A program made the position numbers and the translations under genes. Below are positions 55,704 to 64,000 of a DNA stretch of 64,000 nucleotides, piece by piece. A model generated the notes under the pieces. The model had not been told where the DNA came from, made no database searches, and was given only the letters and a program-made list of their open reading frames with translations. This stretch comes from a bacterium (lineage in GTDB: Bacteria; Zhuqueibacterota; Zhuqueibacteria; Residuimicrobiales; Krinioviventaceae). Within the stretch, counting starts at the first letter, position 1, and each line of letters opens with the position of its first letter. Where the stretch lies: the NCBI GenBank assembly GCA_029561455.1, contig JAKQIY010000068.1, forward strand, positions 186,001 through 250,000, written 5' to 3'.

Positions 55704-57542
55704 TTACCTTGATTCAGACAACATAAATTTTTCAATCATATTGCGCATATTCTCTGCCTGGCTGGCTAGTTCTTCGGCAGCGCTGGCCGATTCTTCGGAA
55801 TTGGCGGCCGTTTGCTGAGTAACCTGGTTCATTTGCTCAACCGCGGCATTAACCTGATCAATTCCCTGACTTTGTTCTGTTGAAGCCGCAGCAATTTCCG
55901 CCATAACTTCGCCAACTTTAATAACCCGTTCATTAATTTCCATCAGGTTGTTTAATACTTTTTCATTCAGTTCAACACCATTCCCGGCATTGCGAACCGA
56001 TTCTTCAATCAAATGCGCAGTATCCTTGGCAGCTTGGGCGCTGCGCATGGCCAGGTTACGGACCTCCTCCGCGACAACGGCAAATCCCTTTCCAGCCTCG
56101 CCGGCGCGGGCGGCTTCAACAGCAGCATTCAAAGCCAATAAATTGGTCTGAAAGGCTATTGCATCAATGGTTTGAACGATCTTGGAGGTTTGATCCGAAG
56201 AATCTTTGATCTTTTCAATTGCAATTGAAAGATCATTCATACTGTCCACACCTTTAGTGGTACTTTCCTGGGCGCTTTGCGCCAGATTTTTCGCTTCATT
56301 GGCGTTGGCGGTATTCTGCCCGATAATTGAGGACATTTCCTGCAAACTGCTGGAAATTTCTTCCAGCGAACTGGCCTGATCCGATGCACCGTTGGCAACA
56401 GACTGGTTGCCATGGCTGATTTCGCGCGTCGAGATTGATACCTGGCTGATCAGGTTGGCAACACTCTGTAAACTGTTATCCAGGTGTTCAACTGCAATAT
56501 TCAAAGTATTGACAATTTCTGCATGTTTACCGCGATAATCGCCTTTAACCCGGCATGTTAAATCGTGATTGGCAATCTTTTTCAAAGCATCCATTACCAG
56601 GTTAATCGGCCCTAATAATGCATCCAGTGTATTATTAAAACCCAAAATAATTTTCCGAAAATCACCGCCATGTTTGCCGGCATCGGCGCGGAAATCCAGC
56701 TTGCCTTCGACAGCGGCAGCGGCCAGTGAATTGGCATCGGCGACTACAGAACGGACACTATCTTTCATTGTATTCATCGCTTTGCCCAATATATCATCGT
56801 TTGACAAAACTTTAACATCGACATCCAGGTTGCCCTGCGATATCTGGTAAGCTACATTCGCGCGTTCCTTTTGTGAAATTACTATTTCTTTGAATGAATT
56901 TGCCAGGTTGCCGATTTCATCTTTGCTGTTGATCTGTATATCCTGATCCAGTTTCCCCTGCGCCATATCTCCTGCTATTCGTGTGATCTTTCGAATTGGC
57001 CTGGTTATCATATTTGCTACCAGGATCGTAATGATCACAAAAATACAGATCATAACCACCGCTAAAATGATTGTGGCCATATTTGCTGCCGCCAGGGCTT
57101 TATTACGTTCTTCCAACAGCATGCCAATTGTAATCGTACCCAGCTTTGTGTTGTCCGATTCAACATTGGCATGATAAAAGATTTCACCCTTGATTTTTAA
57201 TTTTTCCAGATTGGACTCGTTAATTTGCGTTAGTCCTTTCTTTCTATAATTTAATACCTCTTTATTAGCTGCATTGGTTACGTAAACAAATGAAATTATA
57301 TCCTGACCGGTAAATGCCTGCAAGGCATTCGAGACTTCTTCGGCGTCGTCAAATTCCAATCCCAGTTTGGCAGCCTTACCGGCAATTTCTGTCATTACCT
57401 GCAAAGAAGAATGTAAATTTTTATCTAATGCTTGTTTGGTCACATTGGAATTAATAATGATCACGCCGATCATTAACAAGAAAATCGTTAGGGTAAAGAT
57501 AACCAACATTTTGCCTCTTATACCAAGAGTATTTAAATCCAT
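55704..57542 (-). CDS. Methyl-accepting chemotaxis protein with two HAMP-like regions
   Basis: A 612-residue receptor. TM1 (about 12-31) and TM2 (about 155-180) enclose a short periplasmic domain containing [28 protein letters not shown], a PAS/Cache-like pattern. HAMP is at about 180-235, and a further HAMP-like segment is at about 255-340. The signalling tip [13 protein letters not shown] is intact, and the protein ends MLSESR without a CheR-binding peptide. The ATG at 57542 has AGGAGG five bases upstream; an earlier ATG at 57578 is less likely. It follows cheA after 53 bases. Confidence 0.94.
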   Translation of the reverse strand: MDLNTLGIRGKMLVIFTLTIFLLMIGVIIINSNVTKQALDKNLHSSLQVMTEIAGKAAKLGLEFDDAEEVSNALQAFTGQDIISFVYVTNAANKEVLNYRKKGLTQINESNLEKLKIKGEIFYHANVESDNTKLGTITIGMLLEERNKALAAANMATIILAVVMICIFVIITILVANMITRPIRKITRIAGDMAQGKLDQDIQINSKDEIGNLANSFKEIVISQKERANVAYQISQGNLDVDVKVLSNDDILGKAMNTMKDSVRSVVADANSLAAAAVEGKLDFRADAGKHGGDFRKIILGFNNTLDALLGPINLVMDALKKIANHDLTCRVKGDYRGKHAEIVNTLNIAVEHLDNSLQSVANLISQVSISTREISHGNQSVANGASDQASSLEEISSSLQEMSSIIGQNTANANEAKNLAQSAQESTTKGVDSMNDLSIAIEKIKDSSDQTSKIVQTIDAIAFQTNLLALNAAVEAARAGEAGKGFAVVAEEVRNLAMRSAQAAKDTAHLIEESVRNAGNGVELNEKVLNNLMEINERVIKVGEVMAEIAAASTEQSQGIDQVNAAVEQMNQVTQQTAANSEESASAAEELASQAENMRNMIEKFMLSESR

Positions 57543-57565
57543 TGTATCCTCCTGTTGTCTTGGAT

Positions 57566-57589
57566 GCAGTTTTAACATTTATCAACTGC
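57566..57589 (-). repeat. Short hairpin between cheA and the MCP gene
   Basis: GCAGTT pairs with AACTGC across 12 bases. There is no T-run, so it is unlikely to be a full terminator; it may tune expression of the downstream MCP gene. Confidence 0.35.
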
Positions 57590-57595
57590 TTATAA

Positions 57596-60160
57596 TTAAT
57601 TCTTTAAAAGGCCTGTCCGTGCGGGCGGCATTTTTTCTTTACTAGTTTCACGTGCTAGTGTAATAAGATCAGATGTATCCAAAATTAACCCAACACGCCC
57701 ATCGCCAAGTATAGCCCCGCCTGATATTCCTTTAATATTTTGCATATCTTCACCAAGCGATTTTGTAACTACCTGTTGTTGACCCATTAACTGATCGACC
57801 AGCAATGCACATTTCTTTTCACCATCACCAATAATTACCAGCAATCCCGCAGTAGGATCGGTAATAGCATTGGTTATATCGAACAAATGATACATACGGT
57901 AAATTGGTATCAGGGTATCCTGGTACATCACCATTTCACCGCGCTGCGCTACGCTGAATAAGGATTTTTTTTCGGGCTGCAAGCTCATCTGAATATCAAT
58001 AATGGGAATGATATAAAATTCTTCACCTATTTTAACCAGCATACCGTCAATAATTGCTATGGTTAACGGGAAAGAGAGTGTAAAAGAACACCCCATACCC
58101 GCGATAGTATCAATATCAATCCGGCCATGCAATTGTTCAATATTCTTTTTCACAACATCCAGGCCTACTCCCCTGCCGGAAACATCGGTAACTTTTTCAG
58201 CGGTTGAAAAACCCGGTGCAAAAATTAAATTGTAAACATCATTTTCACTTAAATTTTTCTCATTATCGATGATGCCCTTTTCAATTGCTTTTTTCAGGAT
58301 TTTTTCCCGATTAAGCCCTCTGCCATCATCTTCAATCTTGATCATTACACTGCCGCCGGAATGATATGCCGACATTTTTATGGTCCCAACTGATGGTTTA
58401 CCCAATTGCTCACGTTCCTGGGGCGATTCAATTCCGTGATCCATAGCATTTCGCAGCATGTGAATGATAGGATCTTTGATAAGTTCGACCATTTTTCGGT
58501 CGATTTCAGTATCCTCACCCTGTTGAATAAAGTTGACCTTTTTATTGGTCTTGCTTGATAAATCGCGAACCAGGCGTGACATTTTTTGGAATGTACTGCT
58601 AAGTGGGATCATGCGCATTGATAAACTAAGGTCCTGCAATTCCCTGACAATTTTTCCGGCATGAATGACTTTACGGGTAAAATCAGGATTTTGCTCGTCA
58701 AGTACCATAAAATCCTGTGATATCATCGATTGGGCGATGACTAATTCTCCAACCATCTCTATAAGATCATCGAGTCGGTCTGTTCGTACACGAACAAATG
58801 GATCGACCCCGGTAGTGCTGCCGGAATCTGCCGAAGCCGCTTGCACCGGCGCCTTTTCAATTTTCATCTGGGGCGTATCTACAGCCGGCATGGGGATTTT
58901 TTCAGACGCTTTGACTGCTTCAACCGGCCGGGTTGCGGCTCCCTGCGTAACAGGTTCAGCTTTTTCCACCGTGGCCGTAACAGGAGCGCTCTTTTCCACT
59001 AATGGTATGGCAGACGGCTCTTCTGCCGATAACGCTTCTATCAACTGATCATAATTTGCCGGTTTGGTTAAGGGTTGTCCTCCTATTGCCAGTTCAACAG
59101 CATGGATCAGCGATTTTACCATATCAATACTTTTCAATGATAAATCTGCATTATGACCGGTACAGGTAATTTCACCATCGCGAATTCGGCTGAAAAACGA
59201 CTCGGCAACATGAGCAAAACCAGAACATAAAGATAATTGCAAAAATCCTGATGTGCCCTTTATTGTATGAAAAGCACGGAAAACAACATTAATAGCTTCC
59301 GCATCATTGGGATTATTCTCCAATTGTAATAATGCGGACTCAGCATCTTCCAGGTATTCATTCGACTCGGCAATAAATTCATTAATAATATCGGCATCAA
59401 AATCAGACGGCAGACTGTATACTTGATTACTCTCTGCTTTTTTTGCAATGGCAGGTTCGGGTTTGGCGCTTTTAACATCCCGTTTTGCAGTTCCTCCTTC
59501 AAGAATATCCAACGCCTGACTGATCAACGAACTGATCTCCGCAAACAGCGATTCATTATTAGCGGCAGGATTTTGGGCGATTTTACCCAGGTGTTCTATT
59601 GCCCTGCTGATATTTTGTTGAACAACATCGGGTAGAGATTTATCTTTTTCAATATTTTCCAGTGACGGGCGGATTTTCAACAACTCTTTAACATCTGTGG
59701 ACGCCAGTTGCATTAACAAGGCCGCAACATCATTAAGCACCAATTCCGGCATGTTTGATTTAATAATCTTTTCAGTCTTGGTAAGGTATGGGGATGTTTT
59801 GGGATCCCGTCCCAGAGCTGTCCATATTTCCTGACCCGATTCCATAATCGCTGTTTGTATCTTTTCATTATCTTCAGTCAACAGCGAATCGGATAGTTTG
59901 ACAAAAAATTCCGCCATAGTTTTGGAAAATAAATCGGGGGCTTTTAACTGTTTGTTATATATAGCCTGCAATCCTTCCAAACTCATAATAAAGATAGCAA
60001 CCAATTCCGTGTAATCATAAGGAATTTGCGACTTGATTTCTTCTGTAAGTTTGCCAATCGATATTAATTCCTGCCGGTCGTCAGGATTAAATTTTTGCAA
60101 TTTTTTTGCAATTGACTTGATTTGCGCAATCAGCGTTTTGTCGAGCCGTATTCTGTCCAA
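57596..60160 (-). CDS. cheA: Chemotaxis histidine kinase CheA with N-terminal extension
   Basis: An 854-residue kinase. An extra N-terminal region of about 250 mostly helical residues has no family I recognise. The HPt domain (about 255-360) carries phosphorylated His298 in VVFRAFHTIKG. A Pro/Ala/Glu linker (about 375-465) leads to the dimerisation helices, the ATPase with NAMDHGIESP and DDGRGL plus GFSTAEKVTDVSGRGVGLDVV (cited by SGRGVGLD), and a C-terminal CheW domain (about 700-840). It phosphorylates CheY and CheB. It follows a CheX-like gene after 9 bases. Confidence 0.95.
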   Translation of the reverse strand: MDRIRLDKTLIAQIKSIAKKLQKFNPDDRQELISIGKLTEEIKSQIPYDYTELVAIFIMSLEGLQAIYNKQLKAPDLFSKTMAEFFVKLSDSLLTEDNEKIQTAIMESGQEIWTALGRDPKTSPYLTKTEKIIKSNMPELVLNDVAALLMQLASTDVKELLKIRPSLENIEKDKSLPDVVQQNISRAIEHLGKIAQNPAANNESLFAEISSLISQALDILEGGTAKRDVKSAKPEPAIAKKAESNQVYSLPSDFDADIINEFIAESNEYLEDAESALLQLENNPNDAEAINVVFRAFHTIKGTSGFLQLSLCSGFAHVAESFFSRIRDGEITCTGHNADLSLKSIDMVKSLIHAVELAIGGQPLTKPANYDQLIEALSAEEPSAIPLVEKSAPVTATVEKAEPVTQGAATRPVEAVKASEKIPMPAVDTPQMKIEKAPVQAASADSGSTTGVDPFVRVRTDRLDDLIEMVGELVIAQSMISQDFMVLDEQNPDFTRKVIHAGKIVRELQDLSLSMRMIPLSSTFQKMSRLVRDLSSKTNKKVNFIQQGEDTEIDRKMVELIKDPIIHMLRNAMDHGIESPQEREQLGKPSVGTIKMSAYHSGGSVMIKIEDDGRGLNREKILKKAIEKGIIDNEKNLSENDVYNLIFAPGFSTAEKVTDVSGRGVGLDVVKKNIEQLHGRIDIDTIAGMGCSFTLSFPLTIAIIDGMLVKIGEEFYIIPIIDIQMSLQPEKKSLFSVAQRGEMVMYQDTLIPIYRMYHLFDITNAITDPTAGLLVIIGDGEKKCALLVDQLMGQQQVVTKSLGEDMQNIKGISGGAILGDGRVGLILDTSDLITLARETSKEKMPPARTGLLKN

Positions 60161-60169
60161 TTTGAACTC

Positions 60170-60679
60170 CTATTTATTTCTTCGATCATGGAATTTACCA
60201 GAAGTTAAACTTATGGCAAAATCTCCCTCGTTAGAAGTATAATGTAACTGAATTCGTGGTAAACGATCGGGAACATGTACTTCCATTTGATTACCACGCG
60301 CTACGGTCGGCAACGACATGTCGACTGAAGTACCAACGGCATCTAACTGGGCAACGATATCGCCGGCTAAAACGTTAATCAATTCTCCGGTTACGTCATC
60401 CATATCATCCGAATCATACGCTATATCAAAACCGGCAAATAACTTGGCCATATTTATTGCGGACTGTTTTGGCAACCCTAATGATACCGACCATGATAAA
60501 TCGCCTACCAGGGAAATAATCCCAACTATGCCTTCACTCATCCATAAAACTGAATTGGTATTTTCCCCCGTAAATTTTAAAGAATTATCACTAATAAAAT
60601 TAAAAGAGACTTCGATTGACTTTTTTAAACACTCTATATGTGTTGCGGAAAAATCTTCGGCAAAATCTTCATTGGACAT
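60170..60679 (-). CDS. Second CheX/CheC-family phosphatase-like protein
   Basis: A 169-residue protein with SVLWMSEGIVGIISLVGDLSWSVSLGLP, as CheC-family beta strands, and the active pair Glu99-Asn102 in TGELINVLAGDIVAQL. The fold and motif are those of CheX. It lies between cheY and cheA, so it likely dephosphorylates that CheY. It differs clearly in sequence from the CheX at 46 kb, so the two are not recent duplicates. Confidence 0.82.
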   Translation of the reverse strand: MSNEDFAEDFSATHIECLKKSIEVSFNFISDNSLKFTGENTNSVLWMSEGIVGIISLVGDLSWSVSLGLPKQSAINMAKLFAGFDIAYDSDDMDDVTGELINVLAGDIVAQLDAVGTSVDMSLPTVARGNQMEVHVPDRLPRIQLHYTSNEGDFAISLTSGKFHDRRNK

Positions 60680-60714
60680 GGGTTACCTCTTTTCGTTATG
60701 AGACAATAAGTGAA

Positions 60715-61134
60715 TTATAAACTATGAAAGAAATCTCCACCACTGGTTTTACTTAACTTGTCAATAATCGGCACTAATTTTTTCCGCAATTCCAGGGTTG
60801 TGAACGGTTTACATATGTAACTGTTGGCGCCGGCATCGGTTGCTTCAGTCATTTTTCCCATGGTCTTTTCACTGGTTATCATGATAAAGGGAATATTTTC
60901 CGTTTCACCCTTTTCACGCGCTTTATCGACAAATTCAATGCCATCCATGTTTGGCATATGAATATCGACAAAAGCAATATCAAATTTTTTCGGATGAAAT
61001 TTCTTTAAAGCATCTTTCCCGTCGGAAGCCTCGGTAAAAATGAATTCCGCCAGGCCGGTGCGTTTTAAATTTTCCATCACCATATTTCGCATAACCCGGG
61101 AATCATCTACCACAAGCGCTCTTAACTTTAGCAT
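60715..61134 (-). CDS. cheY: CheY-like response regulator
   Basis: A 139-residue receiver with Asp10, Asp11, Asp57 (FVDIHMPNMDG), Thr87 and Lys109 (CKPF). It is the closest of the receivers to canonical CheY, and sits between fliA-linked genes and cheA. Phosphorylated, it would bind the FliM switch. The ATG at 61134 has AAGGAG nine bases upstream; a longer frame from 61200 lacks such a site. About 16 residues follow the receiver core. Confidence 0.9.
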   Translation of the reverse strand: MLKLRALVVDDSRVMRNMVMENLKRTGLAEFIFTEASDGKDALKKFHPKKFDIAFVDIHMPNMDGIEFVDKAREKGETENIPFIMITSEKTMGKMTEATDAGANSYICKPFTTLELRKKLVPIIDKLSKTSGGDFFHSL

Positions 61135-61204
61135 AGTGCATTTCTCCTTTATTGATTCAAATACTACATATTTAACTTTATTCTGTCGTGCAAATACCAA
61201 CGAA

Positions 61205-61540
61205 TTAAACTGAAAAATCTATATTATTACCAATATTCATATCTTTTAAATCATCAGGGGAATTATGCTCTTTTGACAGTAACACTTTAACCTGATCCTT
61301 TCCGGGCTCCGAACCGGTATTATCATTCGAACTTTTGTCAAAATGATCCTGAAACTGCCGGTTTTCACGTTTATCCCGTTTCATTAAGGGCCGCCGTTGC
61401 TCAGCTTCGCGATTAGCCAGTTCCAATGACGACTGCTGGGCTGAATTATGGGTACTGTCCGCATGGGGTATTTCCACTACCTTTTCAGCATGGGAAATAT
61501 GAATGTTAATATTCTGCGGTATGTCAACAGGCGTAGACAT
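61205..61540 (-). CDS. Hypothetical hydrophilic protein of the flagellar cluster
   Basis: A 111-residue protein, highly charged and rich in Asp, Glu, Lys, Ser and Asn, with no membrane segment or motif I recognise. The middle has EQRRPLMKRDKRENRQFQDHF. It is probably disordered. It lies 18 bases after fliA and 70 bases before cheY, so it is likely co-transcribed. I do not know its function. Confidence 0.6.
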   Translation of the reverse strand: MSTPVDIPQNINIHISHAEKVVEIPHADSTHNSAQQSSLELANREAEQRRPLMKRDKRENRQFQDHFDKSSNDNTGSEPGKDQVKVLLSKEHNSPDDLKDMNIGNNIDFSV

Positions 61541-61558
61541 AATTTTTCTCTGTAAATT

Positions 61559-62326
61559 TTAAACCTGGTACAAATCTTTTTTCAATATTTGCGCCTTCAC
61601 AAGCAATAATGATTGGGCGTGGATCTGACAAACCCGCGATTCAGTTACATCGAGTACTGAAGCAATATCGGCCAGGTTTAATCCTTCATAATAATAGAGT
61701 GTTAAAACCAACCTTTCTTTGGTTGGTAATTTTTTTAAAATATCCTTTAATTGTTCTTCCAGGTCGTCATTCCATTGCGCAGCAAAATATTCCTCGCCCT
61801 GGTATGATTCAATAAATGTTTCACGACTTATCTCATTATCATCGTGCTGGAAAACTATATCCTGCAGCGATACAAAACGATCGGTATACATGGACTCCAG
61901 AATTTTATGATACTTTTCCAGGGGTATTGCAAGTTTATCCGCGACCTCTTCCTCAGTAGGATTCCGTGAAAGTTTATTTTGTAAATCGGAAATTACTTTG
62001 TATACCTGTTTAACATTACTTCTTACTTTACGCGGCGCCCAATCGATTTCCCGTAATACATCCAGGATTGCGCCACGAATACGAAAAGTTGCAAAGGTGG
62101 TAAATTTTATATTTCGCGAAATATCAAACCTTTGAATAGCTTCAATCAAGCCCAGAGTTCCGGCGCTGATCAAATCATCCCACTCCAATACACTGGAACC
62201 AAAAGACTGGAATCCTTTGGCAACATATCCAACCAGTGATTGATAATGTAACACTAGTTGATCACGGGACTGGCGGCTTTTAGTTCTGGCAAATTCCTGC
62301 CATATTTCATTTACATTTTCTTCCAA
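61559..62326 (-). CDS. fliA: RNA polymerase sigma factor FliA (sigma-28)
   Basis: A 255-residue group 3 sigma factor: region 2 with WDDLISAGTLGLIEAIQRFD and FTTFATFRIRGAILDVLREIDW, region 3 with RNPTEEEVADKL, and region 4 with LPTKERLVLTLYYYEGLNLADIA and VTESRVCQIHAQS (short cores cited). It drives late flagellar and chemotaxis genes and is held by FlgM (15.3-15.7 kb). It starts at a TTG (62324-62326) with GGAG eight bases upstream; no ATG fits. A perfect sigma-28 promoter 360 bases upstream suggests it activates its own operon. Confidence 0.96.
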   Translation of the reverse strand: MEENVNEIWQEFARTKSRQSRDQLVLHYQSLVGYVAKGFQSFGSSVLEWDDLISAGTLGLIEAIQRFDISRNIKFTTFATFRIRGAILDVLREIDWAPRKVRSNVKQVYKVISDLQNKLSRNPTEEEVADKLAIPLEKYHKILESMYTDRFVSLQDIVFQHDDNEISRETFIESYQGEEYFAAQWNDDLEEQLKDILKKLPTKERLVLTLYYYEGLNLADIASVLDVTESRVCQIHAQSLLLVKAQILKKDLYQV

Positions 62327-62359
62327 CCTTTATACTCCTGCACAAATCCACAAACTACC

Positions 62360-62602
62360 TCAGGCTTTCAGTGGAGCTTCATTCGAATTTTCTTTATGTG
62401 CCATATCTTCATCACTATTGGTATGTTTTTTATACATTGTAACAACAGCAACACCAAGTAAAGCAAGTCCTATTAAATTAGCAGCAATTAAACTGATCAG
62501 GCTGCGAATAAGAGCGGACTCGATAGCAACACCATTGATAATGCAGGCAATAAAAACACACAAGGCAATTATCCCGCTTATTGCGCTGATGATATCTTTC
62601 AT
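62360..62602 (-). CDS. Small two-helix membrane protein
   Basis: An 80-residue protein with two hydrophobic segments (about 5-25 and 34-58) and a charged C-terminal tail of 20 residues (SDEDMAHKENSNE). No family is recognised. It lies between flhG and fliA, 12 bases after flhG and 33 before fliA. A sigma-28 promoter in flhG reads into it first. A role in flagellar placement or sigma control is only a guess. Confidence 0.65.
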   Translation of the reverse strand: MKDIISAISGIIALCVFIACIINGVAIESALIRSLISLIAANLIGLALLGVAVVTMYKKHTNSDEDMAHKENSNEAPLKA

Positions 62603-62614
62603 GATCCACTCCTT

Positions 62615-63439
62615 TTATTTGTAGTTAATTCCATTCTGTTCAACCAGTTCATTTTCGAAAAGAATATCGGCGATATCATTGATATTTTTACCGGCGACCG
62701 AATCCTTGTATAGTAAAATGAATGGTTCTTGTTGGTTTACAGCCTGGCGGACTTTGCCGTCCAGGATAACATAACCGGCTATACCGATACTGAAATCCAA
62801 AAAATGATCCAGAACCAGTGTTAACCGCTGATAAACATCGGTAACTTCAGACGGCGATGTGACCATATTTAATAACAAATCAATGGGTATATTCTTTTTC
62901 ATCGAATTTAATATTTTTATCATCGCATAGGTATCATTGATCGCGGTTGGCTCGGATGTCGTTACCAGTAACACTTTATTTGAATGCACAGCAATATCCA
63001 GGGAGAGACTCGCTAAACCACCGGCAGTATCAATAATAATGTATTCGAAATTCTTTTTTAATTTTATCAACAATTCCAAAATCCGGGAATGCATGGTATC
63101 GGTTAAATCCTGCCAGGTCTTATTTCCTGAACTATTGGGTATAATCGATAAACCGGCTTTGTAACTATATAAAATGTTATTTATCGGGATATTATCCAAA
63201 ATATAATTCAAAAAATTATATTTGGGGTTGATTCCTGTCAATATATCAATGTTTCCCATATTGGTGTCGGCATCGACAAGGACAACTTTTTTCCCTTTGA
63301 GCGATAAAGCCAGGGCCAGGTTCAAAGCAATATTCGATTTACCTACTCCACCCTTACCGCTGGTAATAGTGATGATATGGGAAGACTGAGTATTTTGTGA
63401 TTCAACTAGTTCTTTAATATGATTTAACTGCTCTTCCAT
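62615..63439 (-). CDS. flhG: MinD-like ATPase FlhG (flagellar number regulator)
   Basis: A 274-residue MinD/ParA ATPase with Walker A SGKGGVGKSN (about 27-36), LVDADTNMGNIDILTG, and IIDTAGGLASLS. FlhG limits flagellar number and counteracts FlhF, encoded 3 bases upstream. The N-terminal stretch before the ATPase lacks the DQAxxLR activator motif that FlhG uses to stimulate FlhF. The last codons contain a sigma-28 promoter. Confidence 0.93.
   Translation of the reverse strand: MEEQLNHIKELVESQNTQSSHIITITSGKGGVGKSNIALNLALALSLKGKKVVLVDADTNMGNIDILTGINPKYNFLNYILDNIPINNILYSYKAGLSIIPNSSGNKTWQDLTDTMHSRILELLIKLKKNFEYIIIDTAGGLASLSLDIAVHSNKVLLVTTSEPTAINDTYAMIKILNSMKKNIPIDLLLNMVTSPSEVTDVYQRLTLVLDHFLDFSIGIAGYVILDGKVRQAVNQQEPFILLYKDSVAGKNINDIADILFENELVEQNGINYK
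62664..62690 (-). promoter_or_regulatory. Sigma-28 promoter inside flhG, reading toward fliA
   Basis: TAAA, 15 bases, GCCGATAT on the minus strand: an exact consensus match, lying within the last codons of flhG. The first downstream genes are the small membrane protein and fliA, so FliA probably amplifies itself. Confidence 0.78.
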
Positions 63440-63442
63440 AAT

Positions 63443-64000
63443 CTATCCTTTAAGAATCATATGTGTCAACTTGGTAGCATTGGCAATTTCTATATCATCC
63501 GGTATTGTTTGTCCGTTGCAAATAAAAGATAAGGGTTTGGAGAACTGTTGTAAAATCCCAACAACTCTACCAGGTTTTTTTACAGCATCAAACCGGGTTA
63601 AAATGATACTACAATAATTCAGTTTTTTATATAACTTGATAAATTTATCAATTTGCTCAATGTCGCTATCGGCCGGCAATACCAGATTGGTCTCAATGTT
63701 TTCGCTTATTGCCAAAAAGCGATTTACGAGGTCAATATTCTCAGGGGTGGTTATTGTTAATGCATAATCAATTACTATCAAATCCTTGTCTGCATGAACA
63801 TGTAGCAGTTTCGCCAATTCTTCCGGTTCCGATACTATTGCCAAAGGCAGTTTTGCAACCGAACTAAGCTTGCCTAAATGTTGTAATGTGGTACTTTCTG
63901 AATCGCTTATCAAAATAAGCGCTGTCTTTTTATCATTAATTATTGATGCCTGTAAAGCCAGTTTGATCGCGGTAGTTGTCTTACCGGCTTCAGGTGGTCC
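63443..64000 (-). CDS. flhF: Flagellar biosynthesis GTPase FlhF-like, C-terminal part
   Basis: Only 185 codons lie in the window, open to the right edge. The P-loop GPPEAGKTT opens the fragment, G4 appears as LTRFD and G5 as ICNGQTIPDDIEIA, as in the SRP-type GTPase FlhF. The G3 motif, normally DTAGR, reads DYALT, so GTP hydrolysis may be impaired. FlhF places flagella, usually at the pole. The gene lies 3 bases before flhG, the usual order. Confidence 0.85.
   Translation of the reverse strand, partial: GPPEAGKTTTAIKLALQASIINDKKTALILISDSESTTLQHLGKLSSVAKLPLAIVSEPEELAKLLHVHADKDLIVIDYALTITTPENIDLVNRFLAISENIETNLVLPADSDIEQIDKFIKLYKKLNYCSIILTRFDAVKKPGRVVGILQQFSKPLSFICNGQTIPDDIEIANATKLTHMILKG

Noticed and set aside
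61146-61172. TAAAGTTA as a sigma-28 -35 before cheY
   Set aside because: The base positions 11 downstream read TTTGAATC, which does not match GCCGATAA.

Overview
The window reads as chromosome of a motile diderm bacterium. The outer membrane is indicated by FlgH and FlgI ring proteins, an OprP-like porin, a PEGA lipoprotein and an LPS-type glycosyltransferase. The sequence is moderately AT-rich, with TTG starts at add, flgF, fliA and probably the fliT-like gene. FlhF and FlhG suggest controlled (often polar) flagellar placement. The lineage cannot be fixed from the sequence alone; the gene mix does not look like a close relative of the enteric models.

Layout. Bases 1-6.9 kb hold the 3' end of leuS with its terminator, a TPR protein, a WaaE-like glycosyltransferase and elaA. 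They also hold a plus-strand operon, amgK-like kinase, stand-alone RapZ C-terminal domain and murU-like nucleotidyltransferase, which looks like amino-sugar or cell-wall recycling. From 6.9 kb to the right edge every gene is on the minus strand. Bases 7-15 kb are metabolic and envelope genes: add, a PEGA lipoprotein, a nudix hydrolase, sucD, sucC and a secreted M16 peptidase. Bases 15-20 kb are late flagellar genes (flgM, fliT-like, flaG, fliD, fliS, fliC). Bases 20.3-34.6 kb are a glycan island: TPR-glycosyltransferase, aminotransferase, dehydratase, methyltransferase, WbqC, formyltransferase, radical SAM, AsnB-glycosyltransferase fusion, and a 1256-residue TPR-GT-methyltransferase fusion. 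Bases 34.7-44.6 kb hold a TPR gene, csrA, fliW, flgL, flgK, flgN, flgJ, flgI, flgH, flgA, flgG, flgF and a response regulator. Bases 45-60.7 kb hold chemotaxis genes (cheB, two cheX, several cheY, cheD, cheR, a ParC/ParP-like pair, cheW, two MCPs, cheA) with a porin and a periplasmic PDC sensor. Bases 60.7-64 kb hold cheY, fliA, flhG and the end of flhF.

How it may work together. I find four sigma-28-type promoters by eye. Two match TAAA-N15-GCCGATAT exactly: one before flgN and one inside flhG before fliA. Two are near matches, before fliC and before the response regulator-flgF operon. From flgN to 20273 no gene gap exceeds about 56 bases, so hook-associated proteins, FliW, CsrA and the whole glycan island may form one sigma-28-driven unit ending just before fliC. 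The fliC leader carries four GGA motifs, one in a perfect hairpin and one in the Shine-Dalgarno, as expected for CsrA control relieved by FliW. The glycan genes predict an aminated, formylated, methylated and possibly amidated sugar. Two TPR-glycosyltransferases and no Maf homologue suggest flagellin glycosylation by TPR-guided enzymes; this is inference.
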